Shown here piece after piece: positions 57,454-64,000 of a stretch of DNA of 64,000 nucleotides. Source of the stretch: Bryum argenteum (Eukaryota > Streptophyta > Bryopsida > Bryales > Bryaceae); NCBI GenBank assembly GCA_037043015.1, contig CM073321.1, positions 22,751,001 to 22,815,000 of the forward strand, written 5' to 3'. Numbering within the stretch: position 1 is the stretch's first letter; every line of letters starts with the position of its first letter. The notes under the pieces were generated by a model. It had not been told where the DNA came from and did no database searches. It worked only from the letters and a program-made list of their open reading frames with translations. A program made the position numbers and the translations under genes.

Positions 57454-58946
57454 TGTCGCAACCCTAATTACTCCAACACACTTTTTTTGCTTAGTGAGCC
57501 TTACTTGGTAGCGGAATCCCGGCTCACTTAGTTGGTAGCAACCGGCCACGACTTTGCTAACACTTGCATGTGCCCCACACACAATGTTAGCACCATTTCT
57601 AGTCAAGGTGTCCAACCCACCTTGACTCCCCCAACTCATTACCCGGAACCCGTAAACCGGAACTCCCACAAAACACATGGGCATGCCACTTGGTGGCACG
57701 GGGCGGCCTTCCACACATGTCCAAGCTCCCAAGCGTGCTACTAATCACCCCCGGAGCTAACCGCCCTTATCCATTGTCCAACTTCCTACTAGTCCCCTTC
57801 CACTCTTGTTTCTCACCCCATTCGGGACTTTGCCGGAAATCCTCCCGGAATGCGGCACTAGTTTTCCCGGGGACTAGTTTGGAGCGGGACTCTTTCCAAC
57901 CCAATGTTGCGGGATGCTCAAGAGCATCCCACAATGCCCAATGTGTGGAAGTGAGGCTTCATTTCCATGCCTCACCCTTTTGAGCCATTCCCGGTCACTC
58001 CCGGGGGAACCGGCACTACTTATCACGGGGACTAACTTGGAGAGGGACACTTCCCAACCCCATGTTTAGAGAGGCTCCAAAGCACTCTCTACTTTTCACA
58101 AGGTGCGGGAGTGAGGCCCCATCCCAAGCCTCACCCCTTGGAGCCACCCCGGCTCCTCAAGGCACCATGTGCAAGTGAGGAGGGAGACTACCCCTCCTCA
58201 TAGTACTCTCTGGAGTCTTCGGTAGGCCCCCCCCCCCTCTTGTGTTGAGGGGCCTTCCGTGACACACTTTTGTTTTGGAAGACCACCCGTTTTTGCCTTT
58301 GTCTCAAAAACGGGCCGTATCTTCTTCTCGGGCTAACTTGTAGCTCAGTTATCCAAATGGGACGTTCGAGCACATTTTCAACATTTACTCTTTGAGTAGA
58401 TGTCGATGGACTCCTCACTTGTCCCAATCGGAGCTTCTATGTGGGAGCTATGCTCCTCTGAACATTCGGGAGTCCCGGGAGGCAGCGATCCCGAGTCCCG
58501 AAGTCCCGATGCTTTGGAGAGCCATATCTCCCAAAGCATTGCTTTGCTCCTCACGAGCCTTAGAATTTTGGAAAGCTCTTGTCTAGAGCTTTCCAAAGAC
58601 ATGCAACATGCCGCCATCCAAGAAGGATGACATTTTGAGTCCCGAAAGCCAACACTCCCGAGTCCCGGAGTGTCCCGGAACGCGCTCCAACTTTGGAGAG
58701 TCATATCTCATGACTCACAACTCCAAATCGAGCGTTTTATGGACCTATGGGTGCGTGCTTGAACAAGGTTTGCAACCATCTAAGGCACTTTACCAAGTTC
58801 GTCCCGAGCACGACGCCATTGCGTGCTGTTTGCTCGGCACTCCCCTTGGTCACTTCACCTTGTCTCTTGCCAAGCCCGGGGCGTCACTCTCGGGGTCCTC
58901 TCGGCTCACCACGGTGTTCGGGCATCCTTTGGAAAGGGATGTGACA
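57454..58946 (-). repeat. F2-3 3' LTR (1493 bp)
   Basis: Minus strand TGTCACATCC to GGTTGCGACA. It has a longer C run (58219-58231) than the other F2 LTRs. A minus-strand frame reads from the LTR straight into exon 1 of the downstream gene relic. Confidence 0.94.
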
Positions 58947-58959
58947 CTCACCCTCACCA
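58947..58959 (-). other. Polypurine tract of F2-3
   Basis: The reverse complement reads TGGTGAGGGTGAG, as in F2-2. Confidence 0.8.
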
Positions 58960-59799
58960 AACAGCGTCGATGCCCTCATCGACAATCTCTCTTGTCGGCA
59001 GTACCAAGTTCTTGAGGTAGCCGCCTCCTTGGCACTTGCATTGCGTTCCAGGGTAGCTAGCCCCGCAATGCTCCAAGCATCCTTTTACTTGGAAAATGGC
59101 TAAGTCTCAAAGGTGGCACCCGATAGGTCTAAGGTCCTTTCCACCCAAGGACTTTCCTTGGAAGGACCCACATAAACTAGACCTATCCACTTTGGGACTC
59201 ACTTGGAATGCCCCCAATGGCCCCAAGTTAGGCTCAACTAGCCCATCATACTCACATGACTTAGGATTGAATTCAAGGCTAACCAACACTTTCTTGGTTG
59301 CAACACCAAGCCCTCTTTTCAAACACTTAGGCTCTCAAGTGGTGAACTTTGCTCGCCTAGGGGTAATGCTAAGTCCCGCCCGACCTAGCCTTTGCTTCAC
59401 TCTACCGAGACATGGGTGATCAAGCCATGCGTTGACGATGGTCAACCCGCAAAGGGCACTTTTATGAGACCGTGCCACTACCTTGCTCCCGCTTGAGCAA
59501 GTCCTAAGCTTAAGAGTCGTGGGGGTTCACCCACTCACAACTCCCAAGCCAAGGTCCCTGTTTTGCAGCATTCCAAGTATTGGCTTCGTGTATCCCTCAA
59601 CCTCTTCTAACCAACCTAGCAATCCAAAATGAGATTAAGACTCATCTCACTTCCAACATGCAATCAAGGAACTTGCCAGCAACTTTATTGTCAACCAAGT
59701 ATTACCACATGTGTCATTTGCACCAAATGCTAGACAAAACTTAGGCCAAGTCTACACAAGTGTAATAATTCACCCCCACTTCAAAGGTTGATGTCCTCA
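58960..59799 (-). other. F2-3 3' non-coding region
   Basis: Homologous to 24815-25543. No gene. Confidence 0.8.
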
Positions 59800-61866
59800 T
59801 CAATGCTTTCTCGGTGTCTTGGATCTCCGTTGGCTTTCATACCTTTCCACCATCTCCTTTGCATTGGCCATGTACTTGGCCTCAACCCATGTTGTTTCCT
59901 TCTCATGGTACCCCCGCCTCTTCACCAAGTATTATTTGCCCTTTTTCTTGGTGATCCGGCAATTCATAATGCCTTTTACTCCAAACTCCAAGTGATCACC
60001 AAGTAGTTCAGGTGAAGGCCGTTACACTTGCTTGCGTTCCGGCCTCACTTTATCTTTGCGATATGGCTTGAGTAATGACACATGGAAGGTGGGATGAATC
60101 ATGGTCTCCGGTGGTAAGTCCAACTTATACACATCCTCAAACAACCGTTTTGCAATGACAAATGGACTCACATACTTTGTCATGGATATGGGAGTCAAGC
60201 CATCCGGTAAGGTGAAGTTCTTCACATTCTACCACACCTTTTAGCCTTCCTCATACTCCTCATGGCGCCGCCCTTTGTTAACTTGTTTCACATACCTCTT
60301 CGGGCCTTGTCTAGGTTTTCTTGGTCCTTTTCAATAAGTTGCTATCTCTTGGCTACCAAGTCTTTTGCACCTTGGCTTTGTCCCATCTTCTAATTGCAAT
60401 CCATTCAAAAGCTAGGTTGTTAGGCATAAGTGGCTTCACACATAAGCCACCTTGGGCGGCGATTGACTCATAGCACCATGCCTCAATGCATTATGGCTAC
60501 CAACCGCCAAACCCAAGTAATCACTTCGATCACTTTGGTCTTCGGCAACCCATGGTGCCGGCACCAAACACTGAAAAAGGAGCACCACCTTGTCAAAGGC
60601 GGTCGCCATCCCTTTTGTTGGCTCCATCCTTGCCAACTTACAAAACCTATTCACCACTACAAAGATGGCGTCACTTCCTCGTAACTCCGGAAGGCTTGTA
60701 ATAAAATCCATGGAGACACACTCCCATGGACCATCCCGGATAGGCAAAGGCCGTAACAAACCTACTTGCTTTTGATATGACGCCCGGCTGGCTTCACATT
60801 CAAGTGATACAAGTCTTCACATAATGGGCAATGTCTTCCTTGATTTCGGGCCAATAGACCCTCTTTGAAACCAAACATATTGTGGACTTCTCCCCCTTAT
60901 GCCCAGCCAAGCGGTTGTCATGCTCCTCCTTGAGCACACTCAACCTCCACATGCCCTTTTAAACACACACCCTATTTTGCTTTAACTTGATCATAGATTG
61001 ATGAAGCCGGATACCTTTGGGCTTCTTGCCACACCTAAGTTCACTTAAGAACTTTTGAGCCTCGGGGTCTTTCATATAGGCCTCCCTTATCCGTTTTGTC
61101 AAATCACCTTCTCCCGCATACATCACTCTCAAGACTTGCGTGGTATTTGACTTATGTTCACCTTCCAACCTAGTGCATCCGGCGCCCATTCACTCGGCCC
61201 GGCTTGTGAATCAACTCCACATTTATGAGCACTAAGGTAACATGTCACCCAATTGCTTGGGTGTAACTTTGGCTTATGTTTCAAAGTACTTCAATGAAAC
61301 ATTATTGGTGAATACCTTGGTCTTGTGGAGACCAAAGTAATGTTGCCATGTCTTCAAACAATACACCACGGCAAACATCTCTTTTTCATGCTTTGGCCAA
61401 TTGATTTGAGTACCATCAAATTTCTTGCTCTCAAATGCAATTGGCCTTCCTTCTTGCATAAGCACTTCCCCGATGGCAAAGTCACTTCCATCGGTGTGCA
61501 CCTCAAAAGGCTTATCAAACTCCGGGAACTTCAATACCGGCGGAGAGGAGAGCTTCTCCTTGAGTTTTTTCAAATGCTTGCACGCATGAATCGGTCCCAT
61601 CGAAGGCCAAGTTTTTTCTTAAGCAAACCGGATATGGGCTTAACAATCTTGGAGAAGTTCTTTATGAACCTCCCATAATAATAGGCCAACCCAAGCAATG
61701 ACCTCAATTCCCTTTGTGAAGTGGGTTGGCTCCCCTTCTTGATTGCTTTCACCTTCTTGTGGTCCGGTTTGTCACTTTGCCCCGTCATAATGTGTCCCAA
61801 GATCTCCATCTCTAGCAAGCCAAACTCACTCTTCTCCCCATTTGCATGTAACTTATTGTCCCTAAG

Positions 61867-61889
61867 TTTTTTTTTTTTTTTTTTTTTTT
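61867..61889. repeat. T23 homopolymer within F2-3 pol
   Basis: F2-1 has only five T at the homologous spot (27777-27781). The run destroys the RT frame. Confidence 0.9.
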
Positions 61890-62520
61890 GAGCACAATTG
61901 CAAGGTGCTATGCATGCACTTCCGCCGTTTTGGAGATCACCAATATGTCATGAATGTAAAAATGACAAGCCCATCCATCTCTTGATGGAATACCGTATTC
62001 ATGAGGGTTGTGAACATTGATGAGACGTTGCACAACCCAAAAGGCATCACCAAAGCCTTAGATGACCTCCCAAATCCACTTAGGAGGTGTGGAGTTAGAA
62101 GTGGGCTTGTTCCCTTCAACTCCCAAATCGGTTCTTAGCATTATCAAGAACCGGTTTTCCTCTAACTCCTCCAAGTTCACCAAGTTGATCCTACTCCCTA
62201 ACACGTTGAGAGCCTTGGTGAACTCTAACTCAATCTCCCTGCCTTCGGGGTTGGCAATCACTCTCAATGGCCACTTCATTATCTTTACCTCATCGGTATC
62301 AAAGGAAGTCTTACATAAGATGAGATCAATCCCATCCATCTCACTTATAATGAAGTTTTCCACAAAGGTGAAGTTTTGACACTCCAACTCCACTTCCATA
62401 GCTACAAGGCATGTTTCGTGGAGCTTGCCTTTTTTGCAAACCTCACTTGAATGAGCTTGCTTACTCAAATGCAAGTCCATCCTCTTCGATGCTTTGGGAC
62501 TTATGAAGGAGTCGGTTGCC

Positions 62521-62522
62521 CC
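62521..62522 (-). other. Splice-like junction in F2-3
   Basis: Minus strand AACCAAAG joined to GGGCAACC, the same as F2-2. Confidence 0.75.
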
Positions 62523-63638
62523 TTTGGTTAGGAGCAATGCATTGCCATGTGGCCCTCTTCACCACAATTCAAACAAGTAATGTAACTTGTCTCTTTTTAT
62601 TATGGACTTGTCCCCACTTTTGGGCTTGTCCTTGGCAAACTTGTCCTTCCCATCCTTGGAAGGCCTACTCTCACCACCCTTAAGCTTTTGCCAACCATTT
62701 TTCTTATGTTGGCTCTTGGATAGTAATTTGCCTTGCTTTCCGGTTGAGGCCCTCTCTTTAGAGGCCTTTTGGTGACCTTCATCATCACCAATCGATTTTG
62801 CCAACTTGAGCAACTCGGCACAAGTCTCCGGCAATCTCGGCATCTTGAATAATGCCCGCTCCACCCAACCTTAGAGTCCATTGAAGAAAATGACCTAATT
62901 GGCCAATTCGTCTAACTTCGGGAGCACATTCAAATGTGCATTGAAATCCTTAATATAGGCATGAAGAGTGCCCGTTTGCTTCAATTGCACAAGGGCCATG
63001 CCATCCCGAATCTCTTGGTACTCCGGGGTGAATCGATCACTTGGGATCCCCTTGAAACCGGTCCAAGTCAAGTTGCTCACCACTCCCGCGTTCTCATCCC
63101 GGAAACGAGTCCACCACATATGCACATATTCTTTCAAGAAGGTCACAAGAATAGTGATCTTGTCCTCTTCACAAGCCCTTTGAGCCTCAAAGTAGAGCTC
63201 AAGTTCCACAATGAAGTCCTTGACCTTTTTGACTTGCCCAATTCCGTGAAGGAAGAGGGCAAGTTGGTCTTGCGCAACATGCGGGAAAAAAGACTTGATG
63301 CCTTCCCCTTGAGCTCCTTGATCTCTTGTTGCAAGACATGAAGAGTTTTGACAAGCTCATGGAACATTTCCTCTCGTGCCTAAACCGCTTGTGGCCGTGT
63401 TTCCCGGGAACGGGACTTAGAGGATTTTCTTCCTCCTCATGGTGAGTGTCCTCCTCACAAGTAGCAACTTCTCTTTGGTCCCCTTTTATTTCCACCGGCT
63501 CCTCCGATGGACTTTAAGAAGACTCCTCATGAGGGCCATCCCCGGCCTCAAAGGCTTGACTACGTGTCTTCGGGCCACATCGCGAGCTTCCGGCCTCCGG
63601 TGCCATCCTACTCTTGATTGGATCCCGTTGCATAGCCT

Positions 63639-63650
63639 GCTCTGATACCA
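63639..63650 (-). other. Primer binding site of F2-3
   Basis: The minus strand reads TGGTATCAGAGC. Confidence 0.9.
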
Positions 63651-63652
63651 AG

Positions 63653-64000
63653 TGTCGCAACCCTAATTACTCCAACACACTTTTTTTGCTTAGTGAGCCT
63701 TACTTGGTAGCGGAATCCCGGCTCACTTAGTTGGTAGCAACCGGCCACGACTTTGCTAACACTTGCATGTGCCCCACACACAATGTTAGCACCATTTCTA
63801 GTCAAGGTGTCCAACCCACCTTGACTCCCCCAACTCATTACCCGGAACCCGTAAACCGGAACTCCCACAAAACACATGGGCATGCCACTTGGTGGCACGG
63901 GGCGGCCTTCCACACATGTCCAAGCTCCCAAGCGTGCTACTAATCACCCCCGGAGCTAACCGCCCTTATCCATTGTCCAACTTCCTACTAGTCCCCTTCC
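63653..64000 (-). repeat. F2-3 5' LTR, first 348 bp visible
   Basis: It begins TGTCGCAACC on the plus strand and is identical to the corresponding part of 57454-58946. It is cut by the window end. Confidence 0.94.

Larger units (their letters stand above)
59800..63606 (-). pseudogene. gag-pol: F2-3 gag-pol, heavily degraded
   Basis: Gag start ATG 63604-63606 is intact, with a stop about 30 codons in. Gag pieces lie at 63495-62559. At 62521/62522 the knuckle joins TKGATDSF without the 151-nt interval. The linker is open at 62537-62058. At 62045-62054 a 449-bp deletion joins it to RT. RT has an A23 run (61867-61889 as T). RNase H is open at 61600-61274. The integrase finger is frameshifted, and a deletion at about 60530-60541 removes VSDRDPKF and the catalytic Glu region. 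GPY/F (60225-60022) and a broken chromodomain end at 59800-59802. Confidence 0.87.
57454..64000 (-). mobile_element. F2-3: F2b element, right end outside window
   Basis: Minus-strand: complete 3' LTR, polypurine tract, degraded gag-pol, primer site and the first 348 bp of the 5' LTR. The visible part of the 5' LTR (63653-64000) is identical to 57454-57801. It is inserted in exon 1 of the methyltransferase-like gene; the left flank is GTAAA. It lacks the protease Asp, the RT N-terminal half and part of the integrase core. Confidence 0.93.

Noticed and set aside
56695-57732. A 345-aa minus-strand ORF joining LTR and gene sequence
   Set aside because: Its first third is antisense LTR sequence seen in every F2 LTR. 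Only the part below 57454 belongs to the gene relic.
1-64000. tRNA, rRNA, CRISPR or bacterial operons
   Set aside because: None seen; the only tRNA-like signals are primer binding sites.

Overview
This window looks like land-plant nuclear DNA made almost entirely of nested Ty3/gypsy LTR retrotransposons, plus one broken intron-containing gene. The plant call rests on initiator-tRNA-Met primer sites (TGGTATCAGAGC), chromodomain-type Gag-Pol proteins, plant-style U5 ends (CCTGGAACGATAC) and GT-AG introns. I cannot name the species. No tRNA, rRNA, CRISPR or bacterial features were seen.

Three retrotransposon families recur; the names are mine. F1 is a chromovirus with LTRs of about 1.29 kb (TGTCGCGCACC...GGTTGCGACA). 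F2 is a related chromovirus with LTRs of 1.31 kb (F2a) or 1.49 kb (F2b) (TGTCACATCCC...GCGACA). F3 has no chromodomain, a FIDD-type reverse transcriptase and LTRs of about 2.5 kb that contain their own ORF.

Layout, using target-site duplications (TSDs) to unpick the nesting. The oldest element is F3-A (minus strand), in pieces from 8625 to 33762. It was hit by an F2 LTR (to 8624), by an F3-B solo LTR (8777-19316, TSD TGTTT) and by a full F2-1 element (20887-31464, TSD ATCGT, inside its integrase). The F2 LTR is itself cut by F1-1 (1-7815), F3-B by F1-2 (9819-17726, TSD GGATG) and F2-1 by an F3-C solo LTR (22334-24814). From 33763 to 44634 two broken F1 copies, F1-3 (minus) and F1-4 (plus), sit head to head as a large inverted repeat. 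F2-2 (44694-49584) and F2-3 (57454 to the window end) are F2b copies with large deletions. Between them, 49585-52339 holds an F3-like LTR relic, then a copia-type gag scrap, then a nine-exon gene relic (53492-57453, minus). That relic has a ParB-like GNHR motif and an N6/N4 DNA-methyltransferase-like C-terminus, and F2-3 cuts its first exon.

The most interesting signal is a 151-nt interval between the Gag zinc knuckle and the protease Asp-Thr-Gly. It begins GTGAGT and, in F2, ends ACAG. It is present in F1-1, F1-3, F1-4 and F2-1, and precisely absent from F1-2, F2-2 and F2-3. This looks like an intron whose spliced RNA was reverse-transcribed and re-inserted. Splicing would end Gag a few codons later and skip the protease active site, so it could set the Gag to Gag-Pol ratio. 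No gag-pol in the window is fully intact. Even so, F2-3, whose protease, RT and integrase core are damaged, has LTRs identical over the visible 348 bp, which implies recent mobilisation in trans.
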